Source: Chlamydoabsidia padenii
Lineage: Eukaryota > Mucoromycota > Mucoromycetes > Mucorales > Cunninghamellaceae
DNA: 64,000 nt
Assembly (NCBI GenBank): GCA_025330725.1
Contig: JAIWND010000018.1
Location: 1-64,000 of the forward strand
Direction: 5' to 3'
Part shown: positions 1 through 10,050 of the stretch, piece after piece
Layout: each line of letters starts with the position of its first letter
How positions within the stretch are numbered: position 1 is the first letter of the stretch
The notes under the pieces: model-generated
The model's input: only the letters and a program-made list of their open reading frames with translations
Told to the model about the DNA's origin: nothing
Databases searched by the model: none
Translations under genes and position numbers: made by a program

Positions 1-480
1 TTTCTTCCTTTATCATTTACCTGAATATTCTTAATTGTTCAAATTGTCAAGGTATTATTTGCTTCCTTTAATGTGTCGAAATCATTCCATTTTGATATAT
101 AAGATGGTCATGGTTGTTTTGATATACTATGGATCAAAGAAGAGAAAGAGAACCCCCCCCCCAAAAAAAAGCTCCCACGTTTAAATTTAAATTAAATCCC
201 GCAACTGCTGTCAAAAATTAAAAGGCAGCGAGTGCATAATACCCCACATTAAAGACTCTTTAACTATGTGATGATAAGTTGGTGTTTTATTGAGATGATA
301 TATAAAACAAATAAAAAAGTTAATCCTAAGGGATCAAGAGGATATCAAATCAATGTAGAGCGGGGGGAGGATGGAGTCGGAGAATGATTACCTTGATAAC
401 CAACTACAAACTATTGTGTATATATTACTATGTACGATAAATGACTAATAATGTTTTCAAAGATACCTTGTTTTAAAGTT
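1..480. other. AT-rich spacer, no gene seen
   Basis: A/T-rich sequence with short C and A runs near 150-170. No reading frame, RNA gene or repeat that I can support. The stop codon of a minus-strand exon lies just beyond its right edge. Confidence 0.5.
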
Positions 481-581
481 TAGCAAGAAGAGCTTGATTC
501 TTTTCCTTTTGAGATTGGAATTTGGGGCGAGCTTCTTCAGCAAGACGGAGTTCATTTCGACCAAGTTGACTGATGTGCACC
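481..581 (-). CDS. Probable last exon of an unidentified gene
   Basis: On the minus strand an acceptor (CTATAG) is followed by 33 codons ending in TAA. They read as a charged, Q/K-rich helical tail containing LGRNELRLAEEARPKF and ending in NQALLAKL. Codon use looks like real coding sequence. I do not recognise the family; a small mitochondrial or coiled-coil protein would fit. I could not join it to an upstream exon with confidence. The only nearby candidate first exon is at 3263-3301, far away and not in a matching phase through its visible second exon. Treat this as a fragment, not a complete model. Confidence 0.35.
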
Positions 582-1249
582 TATAGGGAGAGGGAGGATT
601 AGTAAAATCATGATTTCCTTTTACATTTTTTCTATTAAATACAGTTTAAAACAAGATTTATCTCTATACTACGTCTATCAACTGTGTCTATACTATGGTA
701 AAAAGCGGGACTAAACTGTGTATATGTATGAAGAAGAGGCAAAACCAAAGATTGCCACAGCCTTATTTTTTATCCGACCCAAACCAGCCAATATTAGAGA
801 AAGAGACAATCGCCCCTCCCACCTGTGATTGATCACCAGAGCGTATCAATCAGAAAGATGTTTAGTCTATTAAATAAAAGAAAAGGAAAAAAGTTATCTC
901 TTCGATCCGTCCTGATAATTATTATCCCTGTCATGCATTTGAGAGAAGCGCATTCGAGTCCTACCGTCCTGTGTTGAGATTATCGATCCGCCCGTAGTCA
1001 TCCAATCATCTATCATCACCATCACCAATCCATTTGTTGCAATTAATCTTGTTGGATGTTGATCTGGTGCCAAAATTACCATTGGACAAAAACCATATGG
1101 GAGTGAATGTTGGTATAGATTCGCTAAAGGGATGTGTGCTGATCCTTTTCCGGTTGATTTCTTTGTTCATTGTAATCGGTAGTCAATGATTCTAATAATA
1201 AAAAGAAGATTAGACACTGAACATCAATATTTCATCATCAATCATACCA

Positions 1250-2245
1250 GATTGTTGTTGTCGCGGTGTTGAAGATGGAGAGAGCTGGATGATGAATTGT
1301 CACTTTTGTTGGAGCTGATTCGAATATGGTAATTGTTGAGAGGTCTGTCTTTGACCACATGATTTCGATAATCGTTCACCCTCCAATTTGATCTAATTCC
1401 ATGAGCCATACGGTGTACCTGTTTCTTGATCTAATCCGCCAGTCGATCCATTTTGTTGTAAAGTCGTTCCAATTAGTGATCATTTTGCAAATATAGAGGA
1501 CTGACTTTTCCAGTCCCAATGGAATGCTTTGGAGTTCCAGCTGTATCTGAATTAAAATGGTGGTCGATTCATGCTGTATTCGGTTTTTCGGTGGATTTGT
1601 ATACAATATGGTATGCAAAGAGCTTTTAACTGATGACTGTACAATCGATTGTGGTGTGAGATGTACCCCGTTGGATTGTTGGTAATGTTGACAGCTGATT
1701 GAGTTCCATTGTGTTGACTAGTTACTGATCCAGTATGTTGATCCAATCTCGGAATGTGTTGGTAGCGGGACCATGTCGTTTTTGTGAGATTAGAGAGAAG
1801 TTGATTCGGCCACAGTGAGATATCGATTATGTGCTGTGTTGTGTTGTTGTGATCATAATTCGCAATACTTGTAGTGTAATCAAGTAATTTCATCCCTCTG
1901 AGATAGTGAAGAAATGATGATTGCTGATTTTGGATCATGTCTTCACTATGCTGTTGTAGTTAAGTCAAGATAAGTGTAAGTTGTTGTATCAATTGTAATC
2001 AAGTATCGATGTATTGTTTAATGCCGTAACTCGGTTTTTTAGCTGCCTTGTGCACTAATCACCGAGATGTCTTTGTGGAGCTGGTTTGAGTCGAAGAAGG
2101 TGAGTGAGTGTAAGTAGCCCATTGACATGCACATTCATGCCGTTCAAGATAATGGTCGAAGGTTGAGAATTGATTGTTGTTATGTCCCCCTATCATATCC
2201 AAATCATCATCCATTGTTGATACTCCTGTGTCCACTATCATCAAG
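1250..2245 (-). pseudogene. Decayed C2H2 zinc-finger / Q-rich regulator
   Basis: The minus strand shows remnants of a coding sequence split between frames. An acidic stretch (TMDDDLDMIGGHNNN) is followed by HECACQW and a Ser/Thr tail, resembling the first half of a C2H2 finger of the C-x-W type. After stops and frameshifts come Q/N/H-rich stretches such as NQQSSFLHYL and DQHTGSVTSQHNGTQS. No single frame stays open, no clean splice sites join the pieces, and both zinc-ligand histidines are missing. What is seen is the compositional bias and broken frames. That it was a zinc-finger transcription factor is inference from one motif. It could instead be unrelated low-complexity sequence. Confidence 0.33.
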
Positions 2246-3262
2246 TTGAAGATGGTTAATATACAAAAGCTATTCTACATCACTACTGTATTCCTCTTTT
2301 TTTATTACCTTCACCACAGAATCAGATTGACAAATACCATCATTATCCCACTTTGCATCAGTACCCCCAATACATGCAGATTAATCCAATTTATATCAAC
2401 ACTGTCTAAATGGATCATCATCATCAGTGTTTGTATTAGCCATTTGACCAGTTACCATAGCCACTTTTTTTTTACCTTTGTAATAGGATCAATCCGAGAA
2501 AGATTATCATTTTCGCCATTTCGTCCACCATAACTGCATGTTTCGGGCATAGTGAGGCGTTATATATCATCCTTTGAATGAATACACTAAAAAGAGAGCA
2601 TCCGCCAATATCATAAGCTTTAGTTAGTATCCGACCCAAGTGCTTCATGCCAGTGCATACCACCGCCACACTTTTTCACTTTTCTCTTGTTTGCTTCCTT
2701 ACCCTAGCCACTCTGATCCAATTTGGAGTGTTTCGAGATAGAGAGATTCGCCATTGTCAGTAAGATGCCCATTAGCACAGAGGTCATTTAATCCACCATG
2801 ACTTTGTTCATCATTTAATATTCCAACCACTATGAGTTACCATCTTGTTTACCAAAAAACAATTTTTTGTGCAGCCGCCAAATAACCAAAGAGAGAGAAT
2901 AAAAGAGTGCCCATCAAAGTCAACAGGCGGGGAAAGTCATGCTTGATATGAATTATGCATCACCTTAAAAAAGGTCGCAGACATGTGTATGGTGTTGATG
3001 CCCCACTGAGTGATCCTTTTATAAATAAAAGAAGCCTTTATTACAAGTTGAGTTTGTATAATAGTAAAGGAAGTTAGTCATCGATCAATATTTGGGGATT
3101 GACCTACTTACGTTTTTCTTCGACAGATTCGTTCGTTGCACGGGATAAACACTGGTGATTTACCACAATGTAGTACGTTCAAATAAGATGAGAACAATAG
3201 AAGAAAAAGAAGAAATTGTTAGTATCGTATGTTGTTGGATGGTTTTGTTTTTTAAAATTTAC
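2246..3262. other. Spacer without supported gene
   Basis: A/T-rich sequence with CAT/ATC-rich patches that may continue the decayed gene to its left. Short open frames here have no splice support and no recognisable protein. Confidence 0.4.
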
Positions 3263-3301
3263 CTTGATTTGTGCAGCATCTTTATCAAAAAAAGGTTTCA
3301 T
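3104..3301 (-). CDS. Possible 28-residue spliced micro-gene, unknown
   Basis: A minus-strand ATG at 3301 opens 13 codons (MKPFFDKDAAQIK) ended by a good donor (AAG|GTAAAT) at 3263. After an acceptor at 3151 the frame continues for 15 codons (CLSRATNESVEEKRK) and stops at 3104. The second exon also carries a strong GTAAGT donor right before its stop, so it may splice on to an exon I did not find. A possible poly-A signal lies downstream at about 3040. No family recognised; this is either a tiny peptide or the 5' end of a longer gene. Confidence 0.25.
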
Positions 3302-3689
3302 CGTGAAGGGTGTTTAAAGTCAAACTAAGGTGGTTGCGCAGTGTTTCCAAGACTGTCATTCGTATAATAGATTGATGATCATCACCCTTCGGCTAGAGGT
3401 AAAAAAGTGGTTGACGTTGACAAGGTGTAAGTGGGAGAAAAGAGAGAGAGAAGAAGGAATAAATGATAAGCTAACGCTGTCCCATTTGATAGTTTCAGAT
3501 ATTTAAACCTCGACATCTACCAAAAAAAGGATAATCAATCAAAGAAGCGACATCCACTCGAGAAGGTACAGACATTCAACCCCTCTGGAATAAAAATGCC
3601 ATCAAGATATGATAAGAGTCCTCAATTACTGTAATACAAAAGAAAAGACCAAGATATATAAGTACTCTACTGTAAAAAAAAAAAAAAAA

Positions 3690-4462
3690 GAAAAAAAGAC
3701 TGCAAGCCTGTACAGCTCCATACAAGGGACTTGGCGCTTGGTGTTATATGTAAAGTTTGTTGTAAATAGGCTAAGCAATGCTCATGGACCATTTATTGAT
3801 GAGCATTCATTGTCCATTGAGACGGTAGAGCTCTTACAAGGAACCATGGGGTACGCGGGGTTTGAAACCCGCTCTGCGAAAACGGTCCACAAGGGAAAAC
3901 ATGAAAAAAGTGAAACCATCCCCCTTCAGGGATGTCTCCAAATGGTATTGGAAGGATCCACATCAAATCCAATCTGATATTTTTTACTTTTGGCCCGGAA
4001 CATGATTTGATCTCTATTGGGGAATTGCCAGGCGTACGGGATTTTGGTAAGAGCTCTATTTGCTCCAATTGTCCACGGATGCTAATGATTAAAGTGGCGA
4101 TGTGGACATTATAGCCTATTTCCAACAAAACTTACATAATGACCAATATAGCAAGACCCTTGTGTCGGTCAGTTCAGACTTGCGATGACTTTTACCTGTT
4201 CTGCAAGAAAAAGAAAAAAAAAAAGTCTGGTTCCTTTTGGTACTTTTTCAGATCCCGCCTGCCTCTACTAAGATTTGGAAAGGCTCTACTGCCTTAATGG
4301 ACAAGTGATGCTAATGATTAAAGTGGCGATGTAGACATTATAGCCTATTTCCAACAAACTTTACATAATGGCCATTGTAACAAGACCACTGTATGGAGTA
4401 GTATAGCCTCAAGATCGTTTTACCCTGACTTTTGTAAAAAAAAAAAAAAAAAAAAAAAAGTT
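3690..4462 (+). repeat. Left inverted-repeat arm
   Basis: Its reverse complement matches 8352-9120 almost base for base, with only scattered small differences by eye (for example around 3975-3990 against 8825-8845). The arm is itself built of diverged copies of one repeat about 240 bases long, with the core TTGGAAATAGGCTATAATG and A-rich spacers. It contains GCGGGGTTTGAAACCCGC at 3855-3872, a double version of the motif found upstream of host genes in this window. Confidence 0.85.
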
Positions 4463-4554
4463 GCAGAATGAAAAATTGACACACAAGACAAAACTTAGTT
4501 CAAAACCCGCTTACTCTTGCCTTGGCTCTTAAGAGGGCTCTACTAGCTTAATGA

Positions 4555-4700
4555 ACAAGTGATGCTAATGACAAAAGTAACCATGAGCATTCCTCAGCCT
4601 ATTTCCAACAAACTTTACATAATGGCCAATATACCAAGTCCACTGTATGGAGCAGTATAGCCTCAACATTGTTTTACCCTGACTTTTATAAAATAAAAAT
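4555..4700 (-). repeat. Additional diverged copy of the ~240-bp repeat family
   Basis: Carries the same landmarks as units in the arms: GATGCTAATG, GGCCAATATACCAAG, CCACTGTATGGAGCAGTATAG and TTTTACCCTGACTTT. It lies inside the left arm's inner edge and has no separate partner on the right, so the units amplified partly independently of the arm duplication. Confidence 0.65.
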
Positions 4701-4866
4701 AAAAAGAGGATGTAGCTCACGATAGAAAATTTTGACTCGTGTGGATGGGCTCCTCTCCATGTGGACGGGATTCGAGTGCCTCCAACGGGCCCTCGCCCGT
4801 CTATACAGGAATTCGGGATTTCAACATTCAACATCTGTTACAACCCCGAAAAGTTTTAAAATCACG

Positions 4867-4879
4867 GCGGGTTTTGAAA
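4867..4879. promoter_or_regulatory. GCGGGTTTTGAAA promoter-type motif
   Basis: A match to the motif seen upstream of many genes in the window. It lies 1,076 bases before the ATG at 5955. Removing the inserted 1,003-bp element and one 3-bp target copy brings the distance to about 70 bases, inside the range of the other genes. It is therefore probably the original promoter element of the nuclease-like gene. Confidence 0.5.
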
Positions 4880-4913
4880 AAAAGGGCTTATCAGTGAAAA
4901 TTGTACAGTGGTA

Positions 4914-5916
4914 CACGGTGGGAAATTTTTCGCCGTAGGTGCGGAGATTTCAGTGTACCTACAGTTTATACTCCGTTCTTACGGTTTATGTACCGTAGAT
5001 GCGGATAAAGGTCGTACACACGGTAAGTCACTGTATGTACGTGATTGAGAAACTCCGTATGTACGGCGAATATTCCGTAAGAGCAAACTCCTTGTTTTTA
5101 CGGTGAATGTCCCGTAAGAGCGTGGAAAATCTGTGTGAAAAAAAAAAATCAAATTTTTTTAAAGTGCAATCGGCATTTTTGTTCTTTGTTTTTATCTTTC
5201 CTCTTCTAACTTTTCTACTCTACTTTTAATCAACAATTGACAGGCTCTCAACAACAACAGCAACTGATCGACTAGCTAACACTCGAGCAATTTCAACAGA
5301 TTACTGAATATTATAGTAACTCAAACTTAGCAACAACTTGGACTGTTAGTAAGTATAGCATTACTGAATATACAGATTGTAATCATTTCGTTGTTTTTAT
5401 TTATTTTACAACTTTGATGAGGTGTACTGAAGGGCTGGAGACGAAAGTGGCGAAGTTATAGTAAGCTTACAACTAACACTTTTATAGCATGCTATTAAAC
5501 TAATATTGCTTTTCTTTTGATAGAATCTATCTCCTTCTGGCTAGGCAATACTGGTAATACTAAAACAAAGACACCGCACCCCTACTCCTAGATGCAGGCG
5601 CTAAATTGGTAATATGACAGATATATCCGTTGTAGTGATAGCAATAAATAGTAATAGTGTAGAATGATTATATATTAATAAAACGTACATTAACTATTAT
5701 TACTGACTAAATGGTGGAAAGGGGGCAAACAAATGGAATGAGGGTAAACAAATAGGTATCGGAGGATCGCATGTGTGGGCATCATTCAAGGTATATGAGT
5801 CTAATAACCGTACATACGGTGATGTATTCATGGGAACAGTCGCAAAAAACAGGGTAAAAAATACGGAGTTTTTTTTAGGCGGAATCCGTACCTGCGGCGA
5901 TAAATTTCCCCCCATG
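4914..5916. mobile_element. CACTA-like nonautonomous transposon (1,003 bp)
   Basis: The left end begins CACGGTGGGAAATTTTTCGC and the reverse complement of the right end begins CATGGGGGGAAATTTATCGC, so the termini are imperfect inverted repeats of about 34 bases. The trinucleotide GTA flanks both sides (4911-4913 and 5917-5919) as a candidate target-site duplication. The left subterminal 200 bases and the right subterminal 120 bases are rich in short CCGTA/TACGG repeats. CAC-type ends, 3-bp duplications and subterminal repeats are hallmarks of the CACTA (EnSpm) superfamily. No transposase frame is present, so it would need an enzyme supplied elsewhere. A random short repeat cannot be excluded for the 3-bp duplication alone. 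Confidence 0.7.
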
Positions 5917-5954
5917 GTAATGCCTTCTTTTTTACCCTTCTCTCACTCCACTAA

Positions 5955-7626
5955 ATGGCAGCTAACACATCAAAAAAGCGAAGAAGAACACCCAGCGATG
6001 CAACATGGTGTTTAAATAATGCCAGCTCTCTTTCTTTGAAATCCTTTGCTCACCACTTGGAAAGATACGATGCTCAATTCTTGCAGGCGCGCTATCGAAC
6101 TATTCTTGAAAAGTATTTTGAAGATGATGCCAAAACTCGCCTGTTAGCCGAACTCAGGCGATGGAATTTTTCTATGGACAGTACGAATTTCTGGAAGGAA
6201 CAAGCCCGTTTAAAGGCGGTGTCGGATGCCTATGCTTCCTGCTCTGCTCTTGTGAACCAAATCATTGTGGAAGAAACGCCTCACGTTGACCGCAGTAACG
6301 ACTCTCCTTCCGCTACCACCTCCAACTCCAATGCAAGCACTTCTCAGAGTGAAACGAATTGGGAAAATACCACCAGCAGCCACAGCAATGCAACCAATAC
6401 ATCCAGCAATTCATTACCGCCATCATCTACAGCTTCTTTCGGCAATGACAACTCCGACGACTCCTCATCCAATGGATCTATCCCTCCATGGTTAATTCAC
6501 AACATCAACGTCACCGATCTCTTTCGAACATACCAGCAACAAATATCCACCGACTCGACATTCAAGATCGAAACTGACTTGCAAGAAGTTTTGGCTCTTT
6601 CTGACATTCTTTTTCTGGCACCAAATGAACACAGCGCACTCAAGTCCCAAGTTTTTGGCCTAGCGACATTACACTACATATGTGACCATGTTCTCAGGGA
6701 TTTAATGGAAACGACTGACCCTACAGAGAACCATCTCACAGACGACGAATTCATGACCATTACGCGAACTATATATGATGTTGATGCCAAGACGAAATCA
6801 ATAAGGGAAGCCAAGCTGGATCTTCTGACACTCTCCGCTCGCATGACTGGAAACAAAGCCAGTGTTGTAGAAGGAATTGCTAATCTGTAAGTAGTAATAT
6901 AAAAGTCATAAGGAAGCGTGTTTTTGAATTGTCACTCATTTATCACTTTTTTTTTACGATAGCCTGACCAAGCTACCACGAAACCGACTGCTGAACTTGG
7001 ATAAAATCGGTGAAGTTGAACTACAAACCACTTACTATGATGCACTCCTCTCTGAAATTATTGCCGACCAAGACCGAAATGTAGCACTGCGATGGGCCAA
7101 CAAATCGTCATCTGAAGAAGAGTCCGATATCCGACCAGACGCGATTATCTCAACACTTATGCAACATGATTTTGGTTATCCTGTTGGTTTTGGTGAGGTC
7201 AAGCCTGGAAATAGCTCCACAACAAAACACTCTGTCTGCATGGACATTCTTCGCCTGGGAATTGCATCAAAAAGAGCAATTGACAAATGGCATTTGGGTG
7301 GTTGTCTCGCGTTTATGATCAATGGCTTCTATATCTCCTTCTTCGTTGTCCGTAAGCAGCACAAACGTTTGTATACGATGACCGAAATTGGTGGCATGAC
7401 TGTTGCCTCTTCCTTGTCGGAGCTTCACTCGTTTACCACTCTCAAGAACCTTGATATGTTGTCTAACATTGGTCACTGCTTTTGGAAGCATTGCAATACT
7501 GCTGACGCTACTCCCAATATTGAATCAACTGGTATTAATGACGGTTTTGTGGTTCCCATGTCCGATTTTTATGTTCTTATTGATAAGTCTCGCAACAAAA
7601 CTCGTGGCATGTCATCACGATATTGA
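5955..7626 (+). CDS. PD-(D/E)XK nuclease-like protein of unknown function
   Basis: Two exons, 5955-6886 and 6963-7626, give 531 residues; the intron has a GTAAGT donor and GATAG acceptor and the frame is intact. The N-terminus has a basic KKRRR patch (possible nuclear signal), then a helical region, then a long Ser/Thr/Asn-rich linker (about residues 115-175). The C-terminal half shows E342, D370 in RPDAII and E389-V-K391 in GFGEVKPG, the spacing of a PD-(D/E)XK active site, followed by a Trp/Phe-rich beta region. That motif is seen; nuclease activity is inference. Many mucoralean genomes carry orphan proteins of this general look, but I cannot name a family. It sits between long inverted repeats, with a transposon inserted just upstream, so it may be element cargo or a captured host gene. 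Confidence 0.8.
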
Positions 7627-7880
7627 TATTCATTTGACCCATTCTCCTTGGTAGTATAATAGTATAGTCCTGATTCTCCCCATATTCCCCACTCAACAAC
7701 ACATGACATGAATAAAAAAACAGATTTTTATGAATTTGATGGCAATGCAGTGCAAACCATAGAGGGCAGGAGTTAAGATATAAAAAAAAAATGATGGGTA
7801 AAGAGGTGGTGTTTATAGCTAGTGTTTATAGCTGGTGGGAAAGACGGTGACTACGGTTGGTGGGAAAGGTGGTGTCTATG
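7627..7880. repeat. Short direct repeats rich in GGTGG
   Basis: After the nuclease-like gene the sequence repeats GTGTTTATAGCT and GGTGGGAAAG-type words several times (about 7808-7880). It has the look of small slippage duplications. No gene is seen. Confidence 0.4.
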
Positions 7881-8139
7881 GTTGCAGAATTCATCACCTG
7901 CATTTGTTGTTGATGCTATCAACAAACCTTTTGTTTATGCCCCTTACTCTCCTTTTTTGAACCCGATCGAAGAATGCTGGTCAAAAATAAAGAGTAACAT
8001 CAAGAGAAATCCACTTCAAAAGGCAGACACTTTGACATCTCGCCCTCCTCCAGCTTGCGGATCAGTTACTGTTCAGGACTGCCAAGTTTGGTTTAGACAT
8101 GCTGAGACATTCTGGGATGGGTGCATTAATAAAGACTAG
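7880..8139 (+). pseudogene. C-terminal stub of a Tc1/mariner-type DDE transposase
   Basis: The open frame reads VVDAINKPFVYAPYSPFLNP then IEECWSKIKSN, the conserved end of the Tc1/mariner/IS630 DDE domain. It contains the third acidic residue of the triad (E in NPIEECW). The first two catalytic aspartates and the DNA-binding half are absent upstream, where the sequence turns into short direct repeats. The frame runs on to a stop at 8139 through an ordinary C-terminal tail (TFWDGCINKD). The fragment cannot be an active transposase. Its placement inside the right arm's inner edge suggests an older insertion that was later truncated. Confidence 0.75.
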
Positions 8140-8235
8140 GCTTAAGGTAAATGTTACCACTGTATGTTATCTTTTCTTACGTATTTCATTCAAAATAAAA
8201 ATTCACTTTGTACCAAAAGTTTATTTCAAGTTTTC

Positions 8236-8236
<1 letters not shown>

Positions 8237-8283
<47 letters not shown>
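8237..8283. repeat. Poly-A tract of about 47 bases
   Basis: An uninterrupted A run followed by a second run near 8313-8326, separated by a short spacer. It may be the tail of a retroposed sequence or plain slippage; nothing else here decides. Confidence 0.8.
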
Positions 8284-8285
<2 letters not shown>

Positions 8286-8351
8286 TGTGCCAAATTTATT
8301 TTGAAGGCGTACCAAAAAAAAAAAAAACACTCGTACCAATTAAGACTAAAA

Positions 8352-9120
8352 TCCTGTACTTTTTTTTTTTCAAAAGTCAGGGTAAAACAATCTTGAGGCT
8401 ATACTGCTCCATACAGTGGACTTGGTACAATGGCCATTATGTAAAGTTTGTTGGAAATAGGCTATAATGTCTACATCGCCACTTTAATCATTAGCATCAC
8501 TTGTCCATTAAGGCAGTAGAGCCTTTCCAAATCTTAGTAGAGGCAGGCGGGATCTGAAAAAGTACCAAAAGGAACCAGACTTTTTTTTTTCTTTTTCTTG
8601 CAAAGAACAGGTAAAAGTCATCGCAAGTCTGAACTGACCGACACAAGGGTCTTGCTATATTGGTCATTATGTAAGTTTTGTTGGAAATAGGCTATAATGT
8701 CCACATCGCCACTTTAATCATTAGCATCCGTGGACAATTGGAGCAAATAGAGCTCTTACCAAAATCCCGTACGCCTGGCAATTCCCCAATAGAGATCAAA
8801 TCATGTTCCGGGCCAAAAGTAAAGAACTATCAGAATGGATTTGATGTGGATCCTTCCAATACACCATTTGGAGACATCCCTGAAGGGGGATGGTTTCACT
8901 TTTTTCATGTTTTCCCTTGTGGACCGTTTTCGCAGAGCGGGTTTCAAACCCCGCGTACCCCATGGTTCCTTGTAAGAGCTCTACCGTCTCAATGGACAAT
9001 GAATGCTCATCAATAAATGGTCCATGAGCATTGCTTAGCCTATTTACAACAAACTTTACATATAACACCAAGCGCCAAGTCCCTTGTATGGAGCTGTACA
9101 GGCTTGCAGTCTTTTTTTCT
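8352..9120 (-). repeat. Right inverted-repeat arm
   Basis: Reverse complement of 3690-4462 with very few differences. It contains at least three units of the ~240-bp repeat family, two in plus orientation (about 8370-8590 and 8590-8830) and one inverted (about 8990-9120). It also holds GCGGGTTTCAAACCCCGC at 8937-8954. Segments such as GTCCATTAAGGCAGTAGAGC near 8504 resemble a tRNA D-arm/A-box and GCGGGATCTGAAAA a weak B-box, so the units could be tRNA-derived SINEs. This tRNA resemblance is weak. Confidence 0.8.
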
Positions 9121-10050
9121 TTTTCTTTTTCTTTTTACCTCCCGTGTCTAAAAAAGGAGAGTATCAGGTCTCACCTCGTTATCAAACCGACACCAATAAA
9201 CCGAGTGTGTACTTTTATGATGTATTCTCAGTAAAAAGTCAAGCTTTCAGGCACTCATTTCAATCGAACCAAGTTTAAGGTCATATGTACCTGTCATTCC
9301 TTTTGCATTGACAATGTCAAAAGAGCTTAACGAAAGTCTAGCTCTGTCTTTTTTGTTTCTTATCATCCTAAAAGGGTGATAGGAATAGAATGCCAATATA
9401 TTCTGATTCAATGAAATTCGTGTAGAAGTTGTTTTGTATGATAAGTTGAATGATATTATACTATTCAGAACTAGCTCTGCTGGTCTTAGGATTATGTACC
9501 AAAAAATATATATATATATAAAGCGTCCAAGCCAATGAGCAGCAAGAATAGACCCTGTTTAATTGCATGAATTTCTGCTTTTTTGAAATCCCGGTGATTC
9601 AGTGCGTTCACCTCTCCTTGTCTTTTGTCACCATACCGTTTGCCTCGGTTTGCTTTTGACTAGGGTACATTAACGCAAAATTCAAAAAGTTTCTCTTTAT
9701 GGCTTTGGTATCATTTGGCTTTATTATAAACTCATGCATTAGCAAAAGAGGTATTGACATCCTTATTTTTCAAATACCGCCTCCTCTTTTACATTACTAT
9801 ACATGTTCTCTGATGAGAAAAAGTCGACCCCTAACAGAAAGACAAACAATTACTAGAGATTGACATCAGGGCTCGCACTTTACACCAATGACAAATACAT
9901 AAGACAAGTGTTATTATAGACAGTAGTTTATTAATTAATTAATAAAAGTTAAAAGGCATAAAAGCCAGATAATAGATAATCATGGGGAATGAATAAAATA
10001 AACCATATAACCATCATCGCCAGCACCGCAGTGATTCTTCATAAAGGCCA
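9121..10050. other. Spacer, no gene seen
   Basis: A/T-rich; short TATATATATA tract at about 9508-9520 and TTAATTAATTAAT near 9930. No conserved reading frame, repeat unit or RNA gene that I can support. Confidence 0.5.

Larger units (their letters stand above)
3690..9120. mobile_element. 5.4-kb repeat island bounded by long inverted repeats
   Basis: The span is bounded by two arms of about 770 bases that are near-perfect reverse complements (3690-4462 and 8352-9120). Between them lie a 1-kb nonautonomous CACTA-like transposon, an intact two-exon gene with a PD-(D/E)XK signature, and the C-terminal part of a DDE transposase. Both outer ends carry an A/T homopolymer tract next to GACTGCAAGCCTG. 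I see no clear target-site duplication outside the arms. It may be one element with long terminal inverted repeats, or a nest of independent insertions in which a repeat cluster was duplicated in inverse orientation. Confidence 0.6.

Noticed and set aside
1376..1938. Two overlapping minus-strand frames of 80 and 128 codons
   Set aside because: Low-complexity N/Q/H-rich sequence, overlapping in different frames, no splice borders; treated as parts of a decayed gene.
3609..4128. Frames of about 110-120 codons in the repeat arm (also 8678-9071)
   Set aside because: They mirror each other in the inverted arms, overlap on both strands and cross repeat-unit boundaries; products of repeats.
4730..4840. 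tRNA-like patch with GGGATTCGAGTGCC on one strand and ACTCGAATCCC on the other
   Set aside because: A T-arm-like word is present, but no acceptor stem, D-arm or anticodon arm can be paired around it.
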